Shown in pieces: positions 8,696-16,707 of a DNA stretch of 59,556 nucleotides. Within the stretch, counting starts at the first letter, position 1. Every line of letters starts with the position of its first letter. This stretch comes from Paenibacillus sp. FSL H7-0331 (GTDB lineage: Bacteria > Bacillota > Bacilli > Paenibacillales > NBRC-103111): NCBI RefSeq assembly GCF_001956045.1, contig NZ_MRTH01000044.1:1-59556 (forward strand), written 5' to 3'. A model generated the notes under the pieces. That model made no database searches, had not been told where the DNA came from, and saw only the letters and a program-made list of their open reading frames with translations. Position numbers and translations under genes: made by a program.

Positions 8696-8950
8696 TTATT
8701 TTGTCACAGGTATTGGCATATCGGACAAACATTCGTGACAAATAATTTTACCTTTATAATAAGAAACATTTTCAGCGTTACCGCAAAAGATACAAGCAGG
8801 TTCATATTTTTTGAGCATGATGCGCTCGCCATCTACATAAATTTCCAAAGCGTCTTTTTCGCCGATACCCAAAGTTCTGCGAAGCTCGATAGGAATAACA
8901 ACCCGACCCAATTCATCGACCTTTCTAACAATACCAGTTGATTTTAACAT
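8696..8950 (-). CDS. abrB: AbrB: transition-state regulator with C-terminal zinc-ribbon-like tail
   Basis: 84 aa. Residues 1-50 are the swapped-hairpin AbrB DNA-binding fold (STGIVRKVDELGRVVIPIELR). Where B. subtilis AbrB has a second, unrelated C-terminal part, this protein has CIFC (53-56) and CHEC (71-74), a probable zinc ribbon. AbrB represses stationary-phase and biofilm genes during growth. GAGGGG precedes the start. The minus-strand promoter is TTGACT (9039-9034), a 17-base spacer and TATCAT (9016-9011). A Spo0A box lies just downstream of the predicted start site, as in B. subtilis. It is the only clearly recognised gene on the minus strand. Confidence 0.93.
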   Translation of the reverse strand: MLKSTGIVRKVDELGRVVIPIELRRTLGIGEKDALEIYVDGERIMLKKYEPACIFCGNAENVSYYKGKIICHECLSDMPIPVTK

Positions 8951-9272
8951 GTTATAAGTCCCCTCTCAGAAAAAAATAATCGTCATTATTCGACATAATT
9001 CTTATTTTCTATGATACCAACCATTCCCAAAATAGTCAACCTCAACTTGTCGATTTTTGACAATCATGATGTCGAATTTGTTCAAATTTGATTAAAAATT
9101 CATTCAAAATAGCTAAATTTTTCTTGAATTGATTTAATAAAGGCTTTACGAGGGGGATTTAGTCAGTTAAATATATGATAAAATTGGAAATATGAATATG
9201 ATATTATTCGACAAATATACAGGTTTTTGTTTGTTTATGTCGAAAAATCGAAGAAAGTGCAGGTGAAGGATC
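8951..9272. promoter_or_regulatory. AT-rich divergent intergenic region with a cluster of Spo0A boxes
   Basis: Exact TGTCGAA 0A boxes lie at 8989-8995 (minus), 9070-9076 (plus), 9207-9213 (minus) and 9238-9244 (plus); a one-mismatch copy TGTCGAT lies at 9048-9054. The abrB promoter (minus) is TTGACT 9039-9034 and TATCAT 9016-9011 with a TG-extended -10, which puts the start near 9004 and the 8989-8995 box just inside the transcript, an ideal repression site. The two right-hand boxes lie 28-66 bases before the HD gene start. I could not fix the HD gene promoter. Confidence 0.75.
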
Positions 9273-10562
9273 ATGACTCGTTCTCTTCAAGAAGAAAAAG
9301 TATTTAAGGACCCTGTTCACAAATATATTTATGTTCAGGATCAGACGATTTGGGATTTGATTAATACCAAGGAGTTTCAAAGGCTGCGCCGGATCAGGCA
9401 GCTTGGTACCTGCTTTGTAACTTTTCATGGGGCGGAGCACAGCCGGTTCTCACATTCGCTTGGCGTATATGAGGTGACTCGAAAAATCATCTCGCAATTT
9501 GAACGCAACCAGTATGAGGATTGGCCAAGGGAAGAAAGACTGCTCTCCTTATGCGCTGCTCTGCTTCACGATGTCGGGCATGGTCCCTTTTCCCATTCCA
9601 TCGAAAAGACATTTGGCACCCACCATGAGGATTGGTCCTGCAGGATCGTGCTTGGCGATACCGAGGTCAATCGTGTCCTTAAACAGGTGTCACCCACCTT
9701 TCCAGAGCAAGTTGCTGGTGTTATTTGCAAAACCTACCACAAGGAAATTGTCGTCAGCCTCGTTTCCAGCCAGCTCGATGCTGATCGTATGGATTATTTG
9801 CTTCGTGATGCTTATTTTACAGGGGTCAATTATGGTACCTTCGATCTGGAACGTATATTAAGAATTATTCGCCCTTTTCAAGGCCATATTGTTGTCAAGG
9901 AGAGCGGGATGCATGCCGTCGAAGATTATTTGATGTCCCGCTACCAAATGTATTGGCAAGTCTACTTTCACCCGGTTACGCGAAGCGCTGAAATTATTTT
10001 GCAAAAGGTGTTCGGACGTGCCAAGCATCTGTATGAGGAAAATTACGAGTTCTCCTTTATGCTTCCGCCCCTATTAAGCTTATTCCGCAAAACGTTAACT
10101 GTGCAGGAATACCATATGCTGGACGAGGCGTTCATGCAGACTGTGTTGGCACAATGGTCAACCGAGCAGGATCCGATTTTGTCGGATTTATGCTCACGGT
10201 TTCTAAATCGCCGATTGTATAAGTATGTGAAGCTTGAGCAATTGGATATCAAGCAATTGGAAAAATTACGTGTTGTGATGCAGGATGCAGGCATGGATCC
10301 GACATTTTACATGGAAATTGATTTTCCCTCGGATCTTTCGTATGATGTGTACCGTCCGGGTGAGCACGATGAAAACTTGCCGATATTGCTGCTTGATCAG
10401 CATGATCAATTAACTGAAATTTCACAGAAGTCAGAAATTATCCGCTCAATCAGCGGCATTCATAAAGGGCAATACCATTTATATTTCCCTGAGGAGCTGC
10501 TGCAGGTTGATCGTAGCACCATCCCGACCGAGCTCAGAAACCTGCTGGATGCGGAAGACTAA
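9273..10562 (+). CDS. HD-domain phosphohydrolase (YwfO/dGTPase-like)
   Basis: 429 aa. It is an HD-superfamily protein related to B. subtilis YwfO and SAMHD1-like dNTP triphosphohydrolases. Conserved features are FKDPVHKYIYV near 11-21, the E55-HSRFSHSLGV block (metal His 56), the H99-D100 pair in AALLHDVGHGPFSHS, and DADRMDYLLRDAYFTG near 170-186, which supplies the last metal Asp. Substrates are probably (d)NTPs, but this is inference. The start ATG has GGTGAAGGA upstream. It stands where metS is in B. subtilis, between abrB and tatD. Two Spo0A boxes directly upstream suggest sporulation control. Confidence 0.88.
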   Translation: MTRSLQEEKVFKDPVHKYIYVQDQTIWDLINTKEFQRLRRIRQLGTCFVTFHGAEHSRFSHSLGVYEVTRKIISQFERNQYEDWPREERLLSLCAALLHDVGHGPFSHSIEKTFGTHHEDWSCRIVLGDTEVNRVLKQVSPTFPEQVAGVICKTYHKEIVVSLVSSQLDADRMDYLLRDAYFTGVNYGTFDLERILRIIRPFQGHIVVKESGMHAVEDYLMSRYQMYWQVYFHPVTRSAEIILQKVFGRAKHLYEENYEFSFMLPPLLSLFRKTLTVQEYHMLDEAFMQTVLAQWSTEQDPILSDLCSRFLNRRLYKYVKLEQLDIKQLEKLRVVMQDAGMDPTFYMEIDFPSDLSYDVYRPGEHDENLPILLLDQHDQLTEISQKSEIIRSISGIHKGQYHLYFPEELLQVDRSTIPTELRNLLDAED

Positions 10563-10585
10563 CTATAGAAGGAGACATAACCATT

Positions 10586-11353
10586 ATGCTAACCGACACT
10601 CATGTACATTTAAATGCGCCCCAGTTCGATGAAGATCGACACGAGGTCATACAGCGCGCGTTAGAGAACGGAATCAGTCGAATGATCAATGTCGGATTTA
10701 ATAGAGAAACGATTCCAAGCTCGATCGCTTTGGCTGAGCAATATGATTGTATTTATTCGACTGTGGGCTGGCATCCGCAAGATGCCAAAGATATGACGCC
10801 TGAAGATCTGGAATGGATCGAACAGCTCTGCAGCCATCCCAAAGTTGTCGCTATTGGAGAAATCGGACTTGACTATTATTGGGATACATCTCCCAAGGAT
10901 GTTCAAGACAAGGTGTTCCGTCAACAAATTCGGCTCGCCCGCAAGCTGGGTATGCCCATAGCCATTCATAACCGTGATGCTCACCATGATATTATTCAGG
11001 TACTGCGTGAGGAGAAGGCAGCCGAGGTCGGCGGCGTGATGCATTGCTTCTCTGGCAGCTGGGAAACGGCGAAGCAATGTCTGGATATGAATTTTTATAT
11101 TTCCTTTGGAGGACCTGTGACCTTTAAGAATGCGAAGCAGCCAAAAGAAGTGCTGGACAAGGTACCTCTGGATCGATTGTTGATCGAAACGGATGCCCCT
11201 TATTTAACGCCTCACCCTTACCGCGGCAAGCGGAATGAGACTGCTTATGTGAAATTAGTCGCAGAAACTGCTGCTCAAATTAAAGGCCTTACACTTGAGC
11301 AAATTGCTCAAATTACAACCCAAAATGCCATTACATTATTCGATCTAAAATGA
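10586..11353 (+). CDS. tatD: TatD family metal-dependent hydrolase (YabD)
   Basis: 255 aa. It is a TIM-barrel amidohydrolase fold: TDTHVHLNAPQFD (HxH at residues 6-8), GEIGLDYYWD near 92-101, IHNRDAH near 130, MHCFSG near 153 and the metal Asp in LIETDAPYL near 202. TatD proteins are 3'-5' exonucleases or DNases. AGAAGGAGA is well placed before the ATG, 23 bases after the HD gene, so the two are probably cotranscribed. The B. subtilis homologue yabD also precedes yabE. Confidence 0.93.
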   Translation: MLTDTHVHLNAPQFDEDRHEVIQRALENGISRMINVGFNRETIPSSIALAEQYDCIYSTVGWHPQDAKDMTPEDLEWIEQLCSHPKVVAIGEIGLDYYWDTSPKDVQDKVFRQQIRLARKLGMPIAIHNRDAHHDIIQVLREEKAAEVGGVMHCFSGSWETAKQCLDMNFYISFGGPVTFKNAKQPKEVLDKVPLDRLLIETDAPYLTPHPYRGKRNETAYVKLVAETAAQIKGLTLEQIAQITTQNAITLFDLK

Positions 11354-11588
11354 ATCATTTTTGGGTGTAGAGAAGCTTTGTTTTTCTCGCTCTAGGGGAT
11401 ATCGCAAGTAAATATACACAGGCATAATGAAAATGAGAGATAAATAGGGTTTTTATCGGTAAAAACCTGAATTATGACCTAATTCAATTGAAATTCACCG
11501 TTTTTTGCCCTGTTTGTATACTTTACAAGTTCACACCGGAGAGCGTAAACTCAATATTAACTTAATACGATTACCAATTTTCCATTTT
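11354..11588. other. Upstream part of the tatD-yabE gap, with a perfect hairpin
   Basis: This stretch holds a perfect 8-bp inverted repeat, GGTTTTTA-TCGG-TAAAAACC (11448-11467), without a T run, and an AT-rich promoter-like area (TATACT at 11517-11522, TTTACA 11522-11527). No convincing open reading frame is present. The hairpin could be an operator or a weak terminator for the tatD transcript. Confidence 0.45.
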
Positions 11589-11785
11589 CGCTGAGTTTCC
11601 TAATGGGAAACGGGGGAACCAAAAAGTGATTTGCTCATTGCAATCAATGGGGCAAAAGTCACGATTTCTGGGGTGAATCTTTCGGATAGAATCACGTGTT
11701 TACGTGTATACGATTCAATCCAAAGTAGGGCGACTCTCAAGTCCGAATCCGTCAGCTAACCTCGTAAGCGTTAAGAGAGAGGTAA
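11589..11785 (+). promoter_or_regulatory. Cyclic di-AMP (ydaO-yuaA) riboswitch aptamer
   Basis: The conserved blocks of the ydaO motif occur in order: GGGGGAACC at 11612-11620 after a GTTTCC/GGGAAAC hairpin, TGGGGTGAATC around 11669-11679, AGGGCGACTCTC around 11727-11738, then GTCCGAATCCGTCAGCTAAC at 11741-11760 followed by CTCGTAAGCG. The class binds c-di-AMP and turns genes off. The boundaries are approximate. It lies ahead of yabE, encoding a wall-remodelling protein, which fits known ydaO targets. Confidence 0.92.
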
Positions 11786-11831
11786 CGATTGTCGTGTACT
11801 TTATTTCATCATGCCGGTGAAATAATATAAG

Positions 11832-11869
11832 AGTCACGGGAAGAGTCCTCTTCTCCGCTGACTTTTTTT
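11832..11869 (+). terminator. Riboswitch expression-platform terminator
   Basis: AGTCA..GGGAAGAG / CTCTTC.TCC..TGACT hairpin followed by seven Ts. Placed about 45 bases after the aptamer, it is the expected expression platform for c-di-AMP-dependent termination. Confidence 0.85.
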
Positions 11870-12127
11870 GTGTTCTCCCGTCATTATAGCAGGGGTTCCG
11901 AAACAGGCCGACATCTTACACTGGGAGGTGTTGAACGCACTCAGAAAGAACGATATGGAACGTAGATTGCAGCCCTTTAGTTTCTAGACAAACGCGCCTC
12001 GATCTTGAATGGAGAAGCCGAAGCCGTTTATCCTCGTTTAACGAAAGATTGCAAAACCTAAACCATAGTCGCGTCAGATGAATCATGTGATACACTCGAC
12101 GGCGGGGCTTTAAGGAGGACCGAATAA
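11870..12127 (+). promoter_or_regulatory. 258-base leader between riboswitch terminator and yabE
   Basis: An unusually long untranslated stretch. The only reading frame is a 19-codon one at 11928-11987 with its ribosome site too close to the start; I do not call it. AAGGAGG at 12112-12118 is the yabE ribosome site. A second promoter is possible but no strong boxes are visible. Confidence 0.5.
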
Positions 12128-13267
12128 GTGGGAGCTATTGAGTATGAGCAACCCCATGTAAGACGATCATCCAGCATGTCCTTCGCATTGCGATGGAAGC
12201 ATGAAAACTTGCGTTTGATTTCGATCGTTTCACTGATTTCAATCGCTATCGCTTTCATGTTTTTAATGATGTTATACGGCACGGCTACCAAGCGGGTATC
12301 TGTGGTTGTCAATGGACAAGAATCAGTTGTGTATACGAAGCAATGGATTCTGCAACGTTTACTGGATGAACAGGGGATTTCTATTGGAGAGCATGATCGT
12401 CTCTCCGCATCGCTGGATGCAAAGGTGAATACGGGCGACCGGATTGCCATTGACCATGCGAAACCGTTACAGCTTACAGCTGACGGAGAAGTAAAAACCT
12501 TCTACACAGTGGCCAAAACTGTAGGAAGTGCTTTGCAGGAATTTCAAGTCTCGATCGGAGAGCTTGATAAGGTAAGTCCTGCGCTTGACACCGAATTATC
12601 TGAAACCGGTGTAGTTCAAATTGTTCGCGTTAAGAAAGAAAAAGAAGAGTTCTCGGAAAAGATAGCCTTTGATGTTGAGAAGCAAAGCGATGCGCAGCTC
12701 CCTAAAGGCAAGGAACAGATTGTACAAGAGGGTCAAGAGGGCGTAATTGTAAAAACAAAAGAGAAGTTGTTTGAGGATGGAAAGCTGGTATCAGAAGCAG
12801 TAGTGGATGAAAAGGTTCAATCCGAGCGTGTTAACAAAATTGTGGCAATAGGTACAAAAAATCCGGTTACGGTCTTATCTGCTTCTTCACCGAGCATTCA
12901 GGAATTATCCAAGAGTGGTTTGAAATTTAACGTAAAACAGGTTATAAATAATGTGACCCTGACTGCTTATTCAGCTGGTGTATCATCGACTGGCAAGAGC
13001 AGCGAGCACCCGCAATATGGGCTCACTGCGACAGGTACGAGAGTAATGGAAGGTCGAACGATTGCGGTGGATCCCACAGTGATTCCACTTGGCTGGTGGA
13101 TATATATAGACGGGCTTGGATTCCGCAGAGCAGAGGATATTGGTAGTGCAGTCAAGGGGAACAAAATCGATGTTTATTTTGATAGCAACGATTATGCGAA
13201 CCGCTTTGGCATGAAGCGAGGAAATACTATCTATGTAATCGGACCAAACAAGCCAACGTCAGACTAA
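12128..13267 (+). CDS. yabE: YabE: DUF348/G5/3D-domain cell-wall protein (Rpf/stationary-phase survival type)
   Basis: 379 aa, GTG start with AAGGAGG 9 bases upstream. A membrane anchor or uncleaved signal lies at about 30-50. Two or three DUF348 repeats follow (VVVNGQESVVYTKQWILQRLL near 58-78 and the related TADGEVKTFYTVAKTVGSAL near 115-134). A G5 domain lies at about 175-245. The C-terminal 3D domain (about 275-375) has AVDPTVIPLG, RAEDIGSAVKGNKIDVYF and its three aspartates. 3D domains are lytic-transglycosylase-like peptidoglycan hydrolases related to Rpf and MltA. Its expression is placed under a c-di-AMP riboswitch. Confidence 0.93.
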   Translation: MGAIEYEQPHVRRSSSMSFALRWKHENLRLISIVSLISIAIAFMFLMMLYGTATKRVSVVVNGQESVVYTKQWILQRLLDEQGISIGEHDRLSASLDAKVNTGDRIAIDHAKPLQLTADGEVKTFYTVAKTVGSALQEFQVSIGELDKVSPALDTELSETGVVQIVRVKKEKEEFSEKIAFDVEKQSDAQLPKGKEQIVQEGQEGVIVKTKEKLFEDGKLVSEAVVDEKVQSERVNKIVAIGTKNPVTVLSASSPSIQELSKSGLKFNVKQVINNVTLTAYSAGVSSTGKSSEHPQYGLTATGTRVMEGRTIAVDPTVIPLGWWIYIDGLGFRRAEDIGSAVKGNKIDVYFDSNDYANRFGMKRGNTIYVIGPNKPTSD

Positions 13268-13313
13268 CAGTCGGCAATTGGGGCAGACTCATCATATATA
13301 GCATTACAGGAAG

Positions 13314-13338
13314 AGAAGAGGAATCCCTCTTCTTTTTT
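13314..13338 (+). terminator. Terminator after yabE
   Basis: AGAAGAGG-AATC-CCTCTTCT hairpin followed by six Ts, 46 bases after the yabE stop. Confidence 0.85.
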
Positions 13339-13363
13339 CTGCTTTGAAAGGTAAGGTGCAGGT

Positions 13364-13909
13364 GTGATTAAAGAAATGATTGTGGTAGAGGGGAAAGACG
13401 ATACAACGGCAATCAAACGCGCTGTTGATGCCGAAACGATCGAGACCGGAGGTTCTGCGATTAACAAGGAAATTATCCGGCGGATCAAGCTGGCACAGCA
13501 GCGACGGGGAGTCATTGTGTTTACCGATCCTGACCACGCGGGGGAACGAATTCGCAAAATTATTACAGCCCAGGTTCCGGGATGCAAGCACGCCTTTATA
13601 ACGCGAGAGGATGCGACCAGCAAAGGGGATATAGGAGTCGAGAATGCGTCGGTCGATACGATACGGAAAGCGCTAGAGAACGTGCGTACCGATTATGAGG
13701 CGGCGGAGTCGGATATTACACTGGAGGACCTGATAGCAGCGGGACTCATCGTTCATCCCCAAGCAGCGGCGAGACGCATGGAGATGGGCAAGCGGCTTGG
13801 CATAGGCTACTGCAATGGCAAACAGTTTTACAACCGCTGTCGGATGTTTCGAATCACACGTGAAGAATTTGCAGCTGCCTGGCAGCAACTTGAACAAGAA
13901 GAGGGCTGA
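13364..13909 (+). CDS. rnmV: Ribonuclease M5
   Basis: 181 aa, GTG start with AAGGTGCAGG upstream. It has a TOPRIM domain: VVEGKDD near 7-13 carries the catalytic Glu, and IVFTDPDHAGERIR near 51-64 the DxD motif. The family-specific KGDIGVENAS follows near 86-95, and a C-terminal domain covers 110-181. RNase M5 matures 5S rRNA precursors, fitting the rRNA operons at both ends of the window. It is followed after 3 bases by ksgA, the universal Firmicute arrangement. Confidence 0.95.
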   Translation: MIKEMIVVEGKDDTTAIKRAVDAETIETGGSAINKEIIRRIKLAQQRRGVIVFTDPDHAGERIRKIITAQVPGCKHAFITREDATSKGDIGVENASVDTIRKALENVRTDYEAAESDITLEDLIAAGLIVHPQAAARRMEMGKRLGIGYCNGKQFYNRCRMFRITREEFAAAWQQLEQEEG

Positions 13910-14815
<906 letters not shown>

Positions 14816-14845
14816 ATCGCCTGTATGGTGACCCTGCTCGGTATT

Positions 14846-14874
14846 CACCAATGGCTAAGGAGCGCCATAAGATA
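14846..14874 (+). promoter_or_regulatory. Sigma-K-type promoter of yabG
   Basis: CACC at 14846-14849, a 16-base spacer and CATAAGATA at 14866-14874, an exact fit to the sigma-K -10 pattern CATANNNTA. It lies just before the GAGGAGG of yabG, so the leader would be only about 13 bases. B. subtilis yabG is sigma-K dependent. Confidence 0.65.
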
Positions 14875-14893
14875 CACGAGGAGGCGATTGCCC

Positions 14894-15751
14894 ATGAAAC
14901 AGGGAGATCTGGTTACTCGTAGATCTTATGATAATGATATTGTGTTTAAAATTCAGGACGTTATACAGCGGCAGGCTCTCCTAAGAGGAGTGGATTATCG
15001 TTTGCTTGCTGATGCGCCTCTGAGTGACCTGCTAAGTGCCCCACAGCTGGATTCATATCCGCCCGCAAGTAGAGTGCATCCCCCTTGGATGGACATGATT
15101 CGCAGTAATGAGGTTCAACAAATGTTATTGCCTTCAATGGATTCACATGGGGCGAAGGCAGCGCCTAATGAGAGCATAGCTATGAGATATTTTGAAATAC
15201 CGGGCAAAGTGCTGCATTTGGACGGAGATCCCGCTTACTTACGAAAATGCATGAACCTGTATGGTGAGCTCAGGGTGCCAGCAGAAGGCTTTTATGTGTC
15301 CGAGATCAAGATGGCTGAGGCCTTGTATCGCTTACTGCCGCAAACGAAGCCGGATATTCTCGTCATTACAGGTCATGATGGCATTCTCAAAAATCGCAGA
15401 AGTGATATGAACCAGCTGGGTAGCTACAAAAACTCTTATCATTTCGTTCAGGCGGTCAAGGTGGCCAGACAATATGAGAAAAACAAGGATGAGTTGACCA
15501 TTATTGCCGGGGCCTGTCAATCCCATTTTGAAGCGCTGCTGCAGGCAGGTGCAAATTATGCCAGCTCACCGGCCCGTGTGCTTATTCATGCGCTAGATCC
15601 GCTCTGTGTGGCAGCTAAGGTTGCCTTTACCCCGATTCGTGATACTGTTAATGTGGCAGGTGTTATAGGCTTGACCCATAGCGGCTTTGAGGGAATGGGC
15701 GGCATTGAGTCGCGCGGCAGCTTTCGCAGAGGAGTTCCTCAATTTCAATAG
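14894..15751 (+). CDS. yabG: YabG: sporulation-specific cysteine protease
   Basis: 285 aa. In the mother cell YabG processes spore coat proteins so that they can be cross-linked (B. subtilis knowledge; peptidase family U57). Conserved stretches include GDLVTRRSYDNDIVFKI at the N-terminus, VLHLDGDPAYL near 100, DILVITGHDG near 155 with a conserved His, and AGACQSHFEALLQAGANYASSP near 210 containing a conserved Cys and His. An in-frame ATG at 14825 exists, but GAGGAGG at 14878-14884 and the sigma-K promoter both point to 14894. Confidence 0.93.
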   Translation: MKQGDLVTRRSYDNDIVFKIQDVIQRQALLRGVDYRLLADAPLSDLLSAPQLDSYPPASRVHPPWMDMIRSNEVQQMLLPSMDSHGAKAAPNESIAMRYFEIPGKVLHLDGDPAYLRKCMNLYGELRVPAEGFYVSEIKMAEALYRLLPQTKPDILVITGHDGILKNRRSDMNQLGSYKNSYHFVQAVKVARQYEKNKDELTIIAGACQSHFEALLQAGANYASSPARVLIHALDPLCVAAKVAFTPIRDTVNVAGVIGLTHSGFEGMGGIESRGSFRRGVPQFQ

Positions 15752-15763
15752 GACGGTTGAACA

Positions 15764-15786
15764 GAACGCCTTAGGGCGTTTTTTCT
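15764..15786 (+). terminator. Terminator after yabG
   Basis: AACGCC-TTA-GGGCGTT hairpin followed by Ts. Confidence 0.8.
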
Positions 15787-15905
15787 TTGGGCAATTATTT
15801 GGAGTAACCATACAGAATAGTGTCTTCCAATACAATTTTGACATTTCTGTGAACGGTATTAAACTTTTATTCACCTAAAATTGACTCATTTAAGCAAAAA
15901 TGCCG

Positions 15906-15935
15906 TTGACAATAGCTTTGGACCACTGCTATAAT
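15906..15935 (+). promoter_or_regulatory. veg promoter 1 (sigma-A)
   Basis: TTGACA at 15906-15911, 18-base spacer, TATAAT at 15930-15935: both boxes are perfect. Confidence 0.8.
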
Positions 15936-15948
15936 ATTTAACCCTCAT

Positions 15949-15977
15949 TTGACATAACCCCTCTAATGCGGTATACT
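15949..15977 (+). promoter_or_regulatory. veg promoter 2 (sigma-A)
   Basis: TTGACA at 15949-15954, 17-base spacer, TATACT at 15972-15977. With promoter 1 it forms a tandem pair before veg, a gene known for one of the strongest vegetative promoters in B. subtilis. Confidence 0.85.
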
Positions 15978-16004
15978 TTAGTAAGAAAGAGGTGGAGTGG
16001 TCAA

Positions 16005-16277
16005 ATGGCTAAAAATGCGCTGTTGGATATCAAACGCAGTTTGGAACCTCATGTCGGACAAAAAATCATGTTAAGAGCAAATGGTGGTCGCCGTAAAACG
16101 ATTGAACGTTCCGGTGTGTTAGAAGAAACCTACCCATCTGTTTTTATTGTGAAGCTTGATCAGGAACAAAATGCCTTTAAACGTGTTTCTTACAGTTATG
16201 CAGACATACTCACTGAATCCGTTGAGGTTACGGTGTGTCAGGCTGATGGAGAACTACGGATTGCTATACATCAATAA
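16005..16277 (+). CDS. veg: Veg protein (biofilm/vegetative growth protein)
   Basis: 90 aa, normal size (86 in B. subtilis). Conserved motifs are [17 protein letters not shown] near 4-20, [28 protein letters not shown] near 23-50 and [14 protein letters not shown] near 60-73. Veg has a small beta-barrel-like fold; in B. subtilis it stimulates biofilm formation by opposing SinR. GAGGTGGAG precedes the ATG at 16005. A longer frame from 15966 overlaps promoter 2 and is rejected. Two consensus promoters predict high expression. Confidence 0.95.
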   Translation: MAKNALLDIKRSLEPHVGQKIMLRANGGRRKTIERSGVLEETYPSVFIVKLDQEQNAFKRVSYSYADILTESVEVTVCQADGELRIAIHQ

Positions 16278-16282
16278 TTACA

Positions 16283-16318
16283 AAAACAGCATGCCCATGG
16301 CGGGTGTGCTGTTTTTTG
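16283..16318 (+). terminator. Terminator after veg
   Basis: AAACAGCATGCCC / GGGTGTGCTGTTT hairpin followed by Ts. Confidence 0.85.
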
Positions 16319-16330
16319 TTACAGCGGATC

Positions 16331-16360
16331 GTATGAGAGCGGGGCAACGCGGGGATACTA
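16331..16360 (+). promoter_or_regulatory. Sigma-G-like promoter of sspF
   Basis: GTATG (16331-16335), 18-base spacer, GATACTA (16354-16360), close to the sigma-G pattern GHATR / CATNHTA with one mismatch. It lies 30 bases before the sspF start. Confidence 0.55.
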
Positions 16361-16389
16361 CAACCATCTTACCGAAAGGAAGGGTTCGT

Positions 16390-16590
16390 ATGTCACGCAG
16401 AGGCCGAAGCCGTGGAGTTATGTCTGAAGGGTTTAAGTACGAGCTTGCAAAGGACTTAGGATTTTATGAAACCGTACAGCGAGAAGGCTGGGGCGGTATA
16501 CGTACTAAGGACGCAGGAAATATGGTGAAAAGGGCGATTCAGATTGCAGAGCAGGCTTTAAAGCAGCAATCACAGCCTCCATTCAGGTGA
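16390..16590 (+). CDS. sspF: SspF: alpha/beta-type small acid-soluble spore protein
   Basis: 66 aa (61 in B. subtilis). It has the SASP core [21 protein letters not shown] near 9-29, then [25 protein letters not shown] near 34-58. These proteins coat forespore DNA and shift it toward an A-like form. The GPR cleavage region is less standard than in major SASPs, as in other SspF proteins. AAGGAAGG precedes the ATG at 16390; a frame extending upstream into the promoter is rejected. It is flanked by terminators, so monocistronic. Confidence 0.94.
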   Translation: MSRRGRSRGVMSEGFKYELAKDLGFYETVQREGWGGIRTKDAGNMVKRAIQIAEQALKQQSQPPFR

Positions 16591-16611
16591 TCTCACAGCG
16601 ATTCTATCCAG

Positions 16612-16648
16612 GCTGAAGCATGCATTAAGCGGCTTTAGCTTTTTTTTG
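16612..16648 (+). terminator. Terminator after sspF
   Basis: GCTGAAGC (16612-16619) and GCTTTAGC (16632-16639) pair with one G-T, followed by nine Ts. Confidence 0.75.
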
Positions 16649-16707
16649 TTCGTTTTTTGGTATAGTATAAACATATAGAAGCATAGAGCCGCAAAGAAGG
16701 TGTCGTA

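Noticed and set aside
11928..11987. 19-codon ORF in the yabE leader
   Set aside because: The GGGAGG is only 0-2 bases from the start codon and the frame is too short to support.
14825..14893. Upstream start of yabG
   Set aside because: GAGGAGG and a sigma-K promoter point to 14894; the upstream 23 residues are basic and non-homologous.
15966..16004. Upstream start of veg
   Set aside because: It lies on the -10 of the second veg promoter and downstream residues fit Veg from 16005.
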